Shown here one piece after another: positions 1-5,173 of a DNA stretch of 5,173 bases (within the stretch, counting starts at the first letter, position 1; every line of letters begins with the position of its first letter). The DNA is taken from contig JANXMO010000240.1 in the NCBI GenBank assembly GCA_025354615.1, positions 1-5,173 of the forward strand. Reading direction: 5' to 3'. The position numbers and the translations under genes are program-made. The notes beneath the pieces were generated by a model that was given only the letters and a program-made list of their open reading frames with translations, made no database searches and was not told where the DNA came from. This stretch comes from Burkholderiales bacterium. GTDB lineage: Bacteria; Pseudomonadota; Gammaproteobacteria; Burkholderiales; Burkholderiaceae_C.

Positions 1-20
1 GAACACCAAGGAATGTCCTA

Positions 21-57
21 CTCCCTCGCCCCTTCGGGGAGAGGGCCGGGGTGAGGG
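21..57. repeat. REP-like GC-rich hairpin repeat
   Basis: Bases 23-45 form a hairpin: CCCTC and CCCC on the left pair with GGGG and GAGGG on the right, around a TTC loop, with one G/A mismatch. It is followed by a GGGGTGAGGG tail at 48-57. Stretches of this type (CCCTC...GGGGAGAGGG plus GGGTGAGGG) are a familiar dispersed intergenic repeat in GC-rich proteobacteria; that identification is from memory, not a search. It lies just downstream of the emrA-like gene. There is no T-tract on either strand, so it is not a standard intrinsic terminator, although it could stabilise the 3' end of the leftward mRNA or slow transcription. Confidence 0.65.
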
Positions 58-89
58 GTGGCCGCCCGCCGCAAACGCAGCCATGCGCA

Positions 90-1499
90 TCACCCCTTCA
101 CCTCTGCCACCGCCGCCGGCAATGCCCGCCGCCCCGCTGCCGCGTGGCCCACTGCCGCGGGCTGCGCGCCCAAGTTGCTGTGAATGATGTCGCGCACCAC
201 CTTGTCCGCCAGGTCGGTTGATTCTTCAAACGCCTGCGTGTGCGTGGCGCGGCGGTTGGCCGCGGGCGTCGCCACCGGCTGGCCGGCGGTGTCGGCCACG
301 TCAACGCTGGCCTCCATCGACAAACCGACTCGCAGCGGGTGCTGCGCCAGCTGCCGGCCATCGATCTCTATGCGCACCGGCACACGCTGCACCACCTTGA
401 TCCAGTTGCCGGTGGCGTTTTGCGCCGGCAGCAGCGCAAACGCGGCGCCGGTGCCGGCACCCAGGCCGGCCACGCGGCCGGTGTATTCGACCTTGCCGCC
501 GTACAGGTCGGCGGTCAGCTTGACGGGCTGGCCGATGCGCATCTGCCGCAGCTGCACTTCCTTGAAGTTGGCCTCGACCCACACCTGGTCGAGCGGGATG
601 ACGCTCATCAACGGCGCCCCGGCGGCCACGCGCTGGCCGACCTGCACCGTGCGCCGTGCCACTTGCCCGGCCACTGGCGCCGGCAGCGCGGTGCGCTGCA
701 GCGCCAGCCAGGCCTCGCGCACAGCAGCAGCTGCGCGTTCAACGTTCGGATGCTGCGCAACGCTGGTGCCCTCGGTCAGCGCCTGATTGCCGACCGCCTG
801 CTGCTGCGCCGCGGCCAACGCGGACTGTGCGCCGGCGACCGCGCTGCGTGCCACCGCCACGGTGGCTTCGGCGTGTTTCATCTCCTCACCGCCGACGGCA
901 CCCGTGGCCACCAAGGGGCGGCGGCGAGCGACGTCATCGTTGGCGCGGGCCAGCTCCGATTGGAGCCGCGCGACCTCGGCCTCGCGCAAGCGGATGTTGC
1001 TGTCCAGGCTGTTGTTGCTTGTGTAGAGCGTGCGCACCTCGCGCACGGTTTGCGCCAACTGCGCTTCGGCGCGGGCCAGCGCCAGCTTGGCATCGGCTGG
1101 ATCCAGCTGCACCAGCGCCTGACCAGCCTTGACGGTGTCGGTGTCGTCGGCCAGCACAGCCAGCACGGTGCCGCCCACCTGCGGCGTCACCTGCACCACG
1201 GGGGCCTGGACGTAGGCGTTGTCGGTCGATTCCTCGTGCCGCAGGTAGAACGCCCAATAAGCGCCGTAAGCCGCTGCGCCAAGCAGCGCAATCACCGCCA
1301 CGGCGATCAGCGCCGGCCGCCGCTTGGCGGGATCGATGGCTGGCGCCGGTGCGGCCGGTGCAGCGGCTGCACCGGAGGCGGCTGATGCAGCCGAAGGCGC
1401 GGCCGGGCCAGCGTTGGACGGTACGGCATCCGCGGATGGGGCCGGAGCAGGAGCAGAAGCAGGAGCCGCAGATGGCGACGAAGGCAGCGGTGAACTCAT
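90..1499 (-). CDS. emrA: EmrA-type HlyD-family periplasmic adaptor of a multidrug efflux pump
   Basis: 469-residue membrane-fusion protein that would link an inner-membrane drug pump to an outer-membrane channel. Residues 1-60 are a cytoplasmic Ala/Pro/Ser-rich tail ending in the basic run KRR, and 63-84 are the single transmembrane anchor. STDNAYVQAPVVQVTPQVGG (91-110) opens the first biotinyl-lipoyl half. Residues 135-270 are Ala/Gln/Arg-rich and coiled-coil-like, and the second lipoyl half is at 271-302. The beta-barrel region holds the EmrA hallmarks: VEANFKEVQLRQMRIGQPV (308-326), and GTGAAFALLPAQNATGNWIK with VQRVPVRIEID (349-380). E. coli EmrA has about 390 residues; the extra length here is the N-terminal tail and a C-terminal extension from about 405. 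The ATG overlaps the preceding stop by 4 nt (ATGA), and a weak GAAAGA-like ribosome site lies about 8 nt upstream. It is the last gene visible in the leftward operon; its pump partner is not in view. Confidence 0.95.
   Translation of the reverse strand: MSSPLPSSPSAAPASAPAPAPSADAVPSNAGPAAPSAASAASGAAAAPAAPAPAIDPAKRRPALIAVAVIALLGAAAYGAYWAFYLRHEESTDNAYVQAPVVQVTPQVGGTVLAVLADDTDTVKAGQALVQLDPADAKLALARAEAQLAQTVREVRTLYTSNNSLDSNIRLREAEVARLQSELARANDDVARRRPLVATGAVGGEEMKHAEATVAVARSAVAGAQSALAAAQQQAVGNQALTEGTSVAQHPNVERAAAAVREAWLALQRTALPAPVAGQVARRTVQVGQRVAAGAPLMSVIPLDQVWVEANFKEVQLRQMRIGQPVKLTADLYGGKVEYTGRVAGLGAGTGAAFALLPAQNATGNWIKVVQRVPVRIEIDGRQLAQHPLRVGLSMEASVDVADTAGQPVATPAANRRATHTQAFEESTDLADKVVRDIIHSNLGAQPAAVGHAAAGRRALPAAVAEVKG
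1355..1375. repeat. Perfect 9-bp-arm inverted repeat inside the emrA coding region
   Basis: CCGGTGCAG and CTGCACCGG form perfect 9-bp arms around a CGG triplet. They lie in the Ala-rich N-terminal coding part of the adaptor gene, at about codons 42-49. The arms would fold into a very stable hairpin in the mRNA about 125 nt after the start codon. It may simply be a by-product of GC-rich alanine codons. Confidence 0.6.
1444..1467. repeat. Tandem hexamer repeat (about four copies of GGAGCA)
   Basis: Plus strand reads GGAGCA, GGAGCA, GAAGCA, GGAGCC, so two exact and two one-mismatch copies. On the coding strand it encodes alternating Ala-Pro/Ser at residues 12-19 of the adaptor's cytoplasmic tail. 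Gain or loss of a unit would change tail length by two residues without shifting frame, so this is a length-variable linker, not a phase switch. Confidence 0.55.
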
Positions 1500-2992
1500 G
1501 GCAGTTCTTTCAATACGGCGTGAGGTACGGCATGAGAAGTGGGCTCTGCACTGGGCGTGGCGATGGCGGCAGCCGCGGCATCCCGCCAGCCGCCGCCCAG
1601 CGCGCGGCTGAGCGCCGTTTCGGCCAGCAGGTGGCGGGCCTTCAGCTCGGCCGTGACGCGGCGCTGCGCCAGCACGGTGGCCTGGGCGGTCAGCACGGTG
1701 AGAAAGTTGCCAAGGCCCGCCTGGTAGCGCTGGCGGGCCAGATCGAACGCCGATTCGGCGGCGTCCAGCGCCTGTGCCTGGGCGCGCTGCTGGCGTTCGA
1801 TGGCCTGCAGGCTGCTGACCTCATCGGCCACTTCGCGCAGCGCGCGCAGCAGCGCGGTGTTGTAGCCTTCGACGGCCGCATCCACCTCGGCCGCGCGGGC
1901 ATTCAGGTTGGCGCGCAGCCGGCCGCCGTCGAACAACGGCAGGCGCAGCGCCGGGCCGAGGCCGTAGGTCAGGCTGCCAGCGCGCAAAAAGGTGTCGAGC
2001 CCCAGGCTGGACAGGCCGGCAAAACCCACCAGGTTGAGGTTGGGATAGAACGCGGCGCGCGCCACTGCCACATCTTGCGTGGCGGCTTCCACACGCCAGC
2101 GCTGCGCCACCAGGTCGGCGCGGCGGCCCAGCAGGTCGGCCGGCAAGGTGGACGGCAGCGGCAGCTCGTTGACTGCGGCCAGGCGTGGCGCCAGGGCGGC
2201 CAAGGCGTCAGGCTGCTGGCCTGTGAGCTCGGCCAGCGCATGGCGGGCACGGTCGATCTGCTCGGCCGCGGCTTCGGCTTCCAGCTGCGCCTGGGCGAGG
2301 GCGGTGTCGGCCTGGCGCTGCTCGACCACCGTGTCCAGCCCGGCGGTGACGCGTTGACCCACCAGCTCGCCGACCTGGCGGCGCTGGTCGAGCGCGGTCA
2401 GCGTGATGTCGCGCAACGCGATGCCGCGCGCCAGCGTGACGTAGGCCGCCGCCACGTTGGCCGCCAGCAGCACGGCCGCCGCCTGCGCCTCGGCCGAAGC
2501 GGCGCGCTGCTGGCCAACCGCCGCTGCGAGCGCCGCCCGCTGGCGGCCGAACAAATCCCATTCCCAGCTGGCACCGACCTGTGCGCTGTTGTTCCAGTAG
2601 ATGCGGCCGGCCAGCGGCGGCGGGACCAGGCCGTTTTCAGTGAATCGCTGGTCGCTCAAGTCAACCGACACATTGGCCTGCGACCCGTGCGCCGCGTCGG
2701 CCACGTCCACCGCGGCCTGCGCCTGCGCCAGCCGCGCCTGCACCTGGCGCAGCGCCGGCTGGCGTTCGAGCGCTGTGGCCACCAGGGCGTTCAGTGCCGG
2801 GTCGCCCCAACTGGCCCAGGCATCGGCCTGGAGCCAGTCAGGCGCGCTGGCGGCTGCGGTGGTGCTGGCCAAAGGCACTGCGTTATCCGCTGTCAGTAGC
2901 GCGTGCGGCGGCGGCAAGGGGCCGGGCAAGCCGGCGCACGCCGTCAACGCCACGGCCGTCACGCAGGAGGAAGTCAAACAAAAAATTTTCAT
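1496..2992 (-). CDS. NodT/OprM-type outer-membrane efflux lipoprotein
   Basis: 498-residue outer-membrane factor, the TolC-like exit duct of a tripartite pump. The N-terminus is a lipoprotein signal: MKIF, a short hydrophobic run, then lipobox LTAC with the acceptor cysteine at 19. Ala at +2 fits outer-membrane sorting. Family landmarks follow in order: SWGDPALNALVATAL (61-75), SWEWDLFGR (142-150), LPADLLGRRADLVAQRWRVE (283-302), AFYPNLNLVGFAG (314-326), LRLPLFDGGRLRANL (349-363) and RYQAGLGNFLTVLTAQ (422-437). The two halves, each with long Ala/Gln/Arg-rich helices, match the duplicated OEP fold, and the length is normal for the family. It starts 41 nt after the marR stop and has no evident Shine-Dalgarno sequence; this start is chosen because it alone gives an intact signal peptide. 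Its stop overlaps the adaptor start by 4 nt. The MFS-type adaptor next door suggests an Emr-type pump rather than RND, although the NodT family serves both. Confidence 0.95.
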   Translation of the reverse strand: MKIFCLTSSCVTAVALTACAGLPGPLPPPHALLTADNAVPLASTTAAASAPDWLQADAWASWGDPALNALVATALERQPALRQVQARLAQAQAAVDVADAAHGSQANVSVDLSDQRFTENGLVPPPLAGRIYWNNSAQVGASWEWDLFGRQRAALAAAVGQQRAASAEAQAAAVLLAANVAAAYVTLARGIALRDITLTALDQRRQVGELVGQRVTAGLDTVVEQRQADTALAQAQLEAEAAAEQIDRARHALAELTGQQPDALAALAPRLAAVNELPLPSTLPADLLGRRADLVAQRWRVEAATQDVAVARAAFYPNLNLVGFAGLSSLGLDTFLRAGSLTYGLGPALRLPLFDGGRLRANLNARAAEVDAAVEGYNTALLRALREVADEVSSLQAIERQQRAQAQALDAAESAFDLARQRYQAGLGNFLTVLTAQATVLAQRRVTAELKARHLLAETALSRALGGGWRDAAAAAIATPSAEPTSHAVPHAVLKELP

Positions 2993-3033
2993 GCAGGGGC
3001 GCGAAAGTCAGTCGTTCAAGGCGGCTGGTTGCT

Positions 3034-3564
3034 TCAAGCGGGCATCGGCGGTTGATCGAGCATGCGGCGCAGCAGCCGTTGCAGTTGTTGCCACTCGGCC
3101 GCGCTGAAGCCTTGCAGGTAGTGGTTGTTGACATCGGCCAGTACCTGTGGAATGTGTTGTGCAACGGCCTGGCCCGCAGCTGTCAGCGCCAGGTCGACCA
3201 CGCGCCGGTCGGTTGACGAGCGCACGCGTTCGATCAGGCCCTTGGCCTGCAGCCGGTCGAGCAGCCGCGTCATCGAGCCGGCGTCAACATGCATGTCACG
3301 CGCCATGTCCTGCGCCGTGCTGGTCGGGCAACGCTTGAGCTTCCACAGCGGAAACCACTGCGCGGCGGTGAGGTCGTGTGCGGCCATGCGCTGCTCGATG
3401 TCACGGCGCATCGCAAACAACACCTGGTGCAGCAGATGGCCGACGCTGTCGTGAACGACATAGTGGGCGCCGTCATAAAAGGCGCAAGGCAGCGTGGCAG
3501 TCGGCGAGGATTTCTTCACAGACGAGATATTATTTGCATAGGCAATAATTGTCAAAGCAGGCAT
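3034..3564 (-). CDS. MarR-family transcriptional regulator, likely repressor of the efflux operon
   Basis: 176 residues from the first ATG. It carries a MarR winged helix-turn-helix: an N-terminal dimerisation helix (about 38-60), HDLTAAQWFPLWKLKRCP (63-80), a recognition-helix region DAGSMTRLLDRLQAKGLIER (94-113), and a wing with the conserved SSTDRRVVDLALT (116-128). The C-terminal helices from about 130 complete the dimer interface. It heads the leftward operon, 41 nt before the outer-membrane gene, so autoregulation and ligand-relieved repression of the pump are expected for the family. The start is uncertain. ATG 3564 has an AGG 8 nt upstream, but a near-consensus promoter lies inside the frame after it. 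GTG at 3519 (residue 16 here) falls where that promoter should begin transcription, giving a 161-residue protein that retains the CAFYDG segment and the whole helical core. I report the longer frame, but the first 15 residues may be untranslated. Confidence 0.93.
   Translation of the reverse strand: MPALTIIAYANNISSVKKSSPTATLPCAFYDGAHYVVHDSVGHLLHQVLFAMRRDIEQRMAAHDLTAAQWFPLWKLKRCPTSTAQDMARDMHVDAGSMTRLLDRLQAKGLIERVRSSTDRRVVDLALTAAGQAVAQHIPQVLADVNNHYLQGFSAAEWQQLQRLLRRMLDQPPMPA
3527..3555 (-). promoter_or_regulatory. Sigma-70 promoter for the marR-efflux operon
   Basis: On the minus strand a perfect -35 TTGACA (3555-3550) is followed by a 17-nt spacer and -10 TAATAT (3532-3527). The stretch is markedly AT-rich in an otherwise GC-rich window. 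Transcription should begin near 3521-3519, pointing into marR. It is the best promoter-like sequence I see in the window. Confidence 0.65.
3529..3549. promoter_or_regulatory. AT-rich palindrome in the promoter spacer, candidate MarR operator
   Basis: ATTATT (3529-3534) and AATAAT (3544-3549) are exact inverted arms around a 9-nt centre. A second overlapping dyad, TTGC-N4-GCAA (3534-3545), has nearly the same axis. The element fills the spacer between -35 and -10 of the leftward promoter, where a bound MarR dimer would block RNA polymerase. MarR-family operators are typically 16-20-bp AT-rich palindromes in this position; the assignment is inference. Confidence 0.5.
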
Positions 3565-3577
3565 TTGCGATGCCTGC
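3557..3577. promoter_or_regulatory. Perfect 8-bp-arm dyad in the divergent control region
   Basis: GCAGGCAT and ATGCCTGC are exact inverted arms separated by TTGCG. The element sits directly upstream of the leftward -35 box and about 44 nt before the ABC exporter start. It could be a second operator or a site for another regulator. As RNA it would be a stable stem-loop, but it lacks a real T-tract (only TTT follows on the minus strand), so a terminator is unlikely. The first ATG of the marR frame lies inside it. Confidence 0.5.
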
Positions 3578-3620
3578 CCTTCAAGCCATCGGCTGAACCG
3601 CCCCTCAGACTGCCCGCCCT

Positions 3621-5173
3621 ATGTCCACGCTCACCGTTTCTTCACGCGTACCCACTCCACCGCCGGTGGCGCGCCGCGTCCGCTCGCTCAGCGGCTTGCT
3701 GCCGTTTCTTCGCCCTTACCGCGGCCGCATTGCATTGGCCGTGCTGTTCCTGGTGCTGGCCGCCGTCAGCACGCTGGTGTTCCCGATCGCGCTCAAGCAG
3801 TTGATCGACCAGGGCCTGGTATCGGCCGACCCCGGCCAGCGGGTGCTGGCGCTGCGTGGGCATTTCGTGGCGCTGTTCGGCGTCGGCGCGGCGCTCGGGC
3901 TGTTTTCGGCGCTGCGTTTTTACATGGTGACATGGCTCGGCGAACGGGTGACGGCCGACCTGCGCAACGCGGTTTACGCGCACGTCGTCAAGCAAAGCCC
4001 GGCGTTTTTCGAGACCACTCAAACCGGCGAGGTGCTCAGCCGCCTGACCACCGACACGACGCTGGTGCAGACCGTGGTGGGCTCCTCACTGAGCATGGGG
4101 CTGCGCAATGCGGTGATGGGCGCGGGCGCCATGGCAATGCTCATCATCACCAATCCCTATGTGATGTCACAGGTGCTGGGCATCTTGGTGCTGGTGGTGC
4201 TGCCCTCGCTGTACTTCGGGCGGCGCATCCGCAAGCTCAGCCGCGCCAGCCAGGACCGCGTGGCTGACAGCAGCGCGATTGCCGCCGAAGTTTTGAACGC
4301 CATTCCCGTCGTCCAAAGCTATACGCAGGAGCTGCGCGAAGCCGAGCGCTTCAACCGCTCGACCGAAAACGCGTTCGCCACCGCCATCAGCCGCACGCGC
4401 ATGCGCTCGGTGCTGGTCGGCTTCATCATCACCGCAACCTTTGGCGCGCTGCTGTGGGGCCTGTACCAGGGCACGCAGGCGGTCATGCGGGGCGACATCA
4501 GCGCCGGCCACCTTGGGCAAACCGTGGTTTACGTGATCATTCTGGTCAGCAGCGTCGCGGTGCTGTCGGAGGTGTATGGCGACCTGCTGCGTGCGGCCGG
4601 CGCCACCGAGCGGCTGATGGAGTTGCTGGCGATGGAGTCGCCGATCCAGTCACCCGCCGTGCCGCAGGCGCTGCCGCCGGTTCAGCACGGCTCGGCGCTG
4701 GCGCTGCGGCACGTCAACTTCCGCTACCCGTCGCGGCCGCTGCATGCGGCATTGAGCGACTTTTCACTCGACGTGGCGGCCGGTGAAACGGTTGCCTTGG
4801 TCGGGCCGAGCGGTGCGGGCAAAAGCACGGTCTTTCAGCTGCTGCTGCGCTATTACGACGTGGCTGATGGCGACGTGCGGCTCGACGGCGTGTCCGTCAA
4901 GGCGCTCGATTTGCACGCCTTGCGCGGGCGCATCGGCATCGTGCCGCAGGACAGCGTGATTTTTTCCGCCAATGCGCTCGACAACATCCGTTACGGCCGC
5001 CCCGACGCCAGCGACGCCGAGGTCATCGGCGCCGCCAAAGCCGCCTTCGCGCACGACTTCATCAGCGCGCTGCCCGACGGCTACCAGACCTTTCTCGGCG
5101 AGCGCGGCGTTCGCGTGTCAGGCGGCCAGCGCCAGCGCCTCAGCATTGCACGGGCGATGTTGAAAAACCCGCC
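3621..5173 (+). CDS. MsbA-related half-size ABC exporter (TMD-NBD fusion), 3' truncated by window end
   Basis: 517 codons are visible with no stop before the edge; such proteins are usually about 580-610 residues, so roughly 70-90 are missing. After a polar 20-residue tail come six likely membrane helices, near 37-58, 82-104, 160-178, 182-200, 264-284 and 300-320. The exporter signature TGEVLSRLTTDT is at 135-146, and RAAGATERLMELL (324-336) links to the ATPase. In the nucleotide-binding domain I see an A-loop Tyr369 (FRYPSRP), Walker A GPSGAGKST (395-403, Lys401), Q-loop Gln443 in VPQD, the X-loop-like GERG (493-496) and the signature VSGGQRQR (499-506). Walker B, D-loop and H-loop lie beyond the window. 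It should work as a homodimer or heterodimer in the inner membrane, exporting a lipid or hydrophobic compound; the substrate cannot be read from sequence. It resembles the MsbA-related exporters of alpha- and betaproteobacteria more than true lipid A flippase MsbA. ATG 3621 is the first start after an in-frame stop at 3594-3596; no clear Shine-Dalgarno or plus-strand promoter is visible. Confidence 0.93.
   Translation, partial: MSTLTVSSRVPTPPPVARRVRSLSGLLPFLRPYRGRIALAVLFLVLAAVSTLVFPIALKQLIDQGLVSADPGQRVLALRGHFVALFGVGAALGLFSALRFYMVTWLGERVTADLRNAVYAHVVKQSPAFFETTQTGEVLSRLTTDTTLVQTVVGSSLSMGLRNAVMGAGAMAMLIITNPYVMSQVLGILVLVVLPSLYFGRRIRKLSRASQDRVADSSAIAAEVLNAIPVVQSYTQELREAERFNRSTENAFATAISRTRMRSVLVGFIITATFGALLWGLYQGTQAVMRGDISAGHLGQTVVYVIILVSSVAVLSEVYGDLLRAAGATERLMELLAMESPIQSPAVPQALPPVQHGSALALRHVNFRYPSRPLHAALSDFSLDVAAGETVALVGPSGAGKSTVFQLLLRYYDVADGDVRLDGVSVKALDLHALRGRIGIVPQDSVIFSANALDNIRYGRPDASDAEVIGAAKAAFAHDFISALPDGYQTFLGERGVRVSGGQRQRLSIARAMLKNP

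Noticed and set aside
21..57. Hairpin after the adaptor gene as an intrinsic terminator
   Set aside because: The stem is strong, but no T-tract follows on either strand, and the sequence matches a dispersed repeat type better.
1..90. Open frame on the minus strand starting with an ATG that overlaps the adaptor stop
   Set aside because: Its residues are those produced by reading through the hairpin repeat (Pro/Arg/Gly-rich) and do not resemble an EmrB N-terminus; only 30 codons are visible, so it is not supported as a gene.
208..1237. Similar short segments EESTDNA (near residue 89) and EESTDLA (near residue 425) in the adaptor, with matching DNA at 214-228 and 1223-1237
   Set aside because: Only about 15 bp with two mismatches; the surrounding sequence is unrelated, so coincidence is the simplest reading.
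240..1385. Plus-strand open frame of about 381 codons opposite the EmrA-like gene
   Set aside because: Same reasoning: it is antisense to a well-supported gene, has Arg/His/Gln-rich composition, and shows no recognisable domain.
1349..2899. Long plus-strand open frame (about 516 codons) opposite the outer-membrane lipoprotein gene
   Set aside because: Its translation is rich in Arg, Gln, Gly and His with no domain pattern, and it is antisense to a gene with clear family motifs. High GC content suppresses stop codons, so this is a shadow frame.
3515..3562. Plus-strand promoter for the ABC exporter (TTCACA at 3515-3520 or TTGTCA at 3549-3554 as -35)
   Set aside because: Neither has an acceptable -10 box at 16-18 nt, so a plus-strand promoter is not supported from sequence alone.
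3289..3804. Plus-strand frame overlapping marR antisense and the start of the ABC exporter
   Set aside because: It overlaps two convincing genes in wrong frames and its translation is compositionally biased without motifs.
4167..4520. Minus-strand frame inside the ABC exporter gene
   Set aside because: It is antisense to the transmembrane domain of a clear exporter and its translation lacks any family signature.

Overview
This is a GC-rich, densely coding window. Its codon use and protein families point to a betaproteobacterium of the Burkholderiales, probably Comamonadaceae-like; this is inferred from protein style, not tested. There are four genes in two divergent transcription units, and almost no non-coding DNA.

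Leftward (minus-strand) unit, read from about 3560 down to 90: a MarR-family regulator, then a NodT/OprM-type outer-membrane efflux lipoprotein, then an EmrA/HlyD-type periplasmic adaptor. The last two overlap by 4 nt (ATGA), which suggests translational coupling. Together they look like a MarR-controlled tripartite multidrug efflux operon (EmrAB-TolC type). The expected inner-membrane pump (EmrB, DHA2-type MFS) is not in the window. If present, it should lie beyond the left edge. Only 89 nt remain after the adaptor stop, and they carry a GC-rich hairpin repeat of the REP-like kind.

Rightward (plus-strand) unit, from 3621 to the window edge: a half-size ABC exporter (MsbA-related, fused TMD-NBD). 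It is cut by the window end just after the ABC signature, so the Walker B and H-loop are not visible.

The control region between the two units (about 3519-3620) is the most informative non-coding part. It holds a near-consensus sigma-70 promoter pointing left (perfect TTGACA, 17-nt spacer, TAATAT). An AT-rich imperfect palindrome fills the promoter spacer, and a perfect 8-bp-arm dyad lies just upstream. The promoter conflicts with the first ATG of the marR frame, so the true start may be a GTG at 3519, possibly on a leaderless mRNA. The likely logic is MarR autorepression of its efflux operon from these palindromes, relieved by a ligand. Whether the divergent ABC exporter shares this control is open.

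I found no RNA genes, insertion sequences or CRISPR, and no clearly new system. The points worth checking are the regulatory region, the start codon of marR, and the missing pump with its adjacent repeat.
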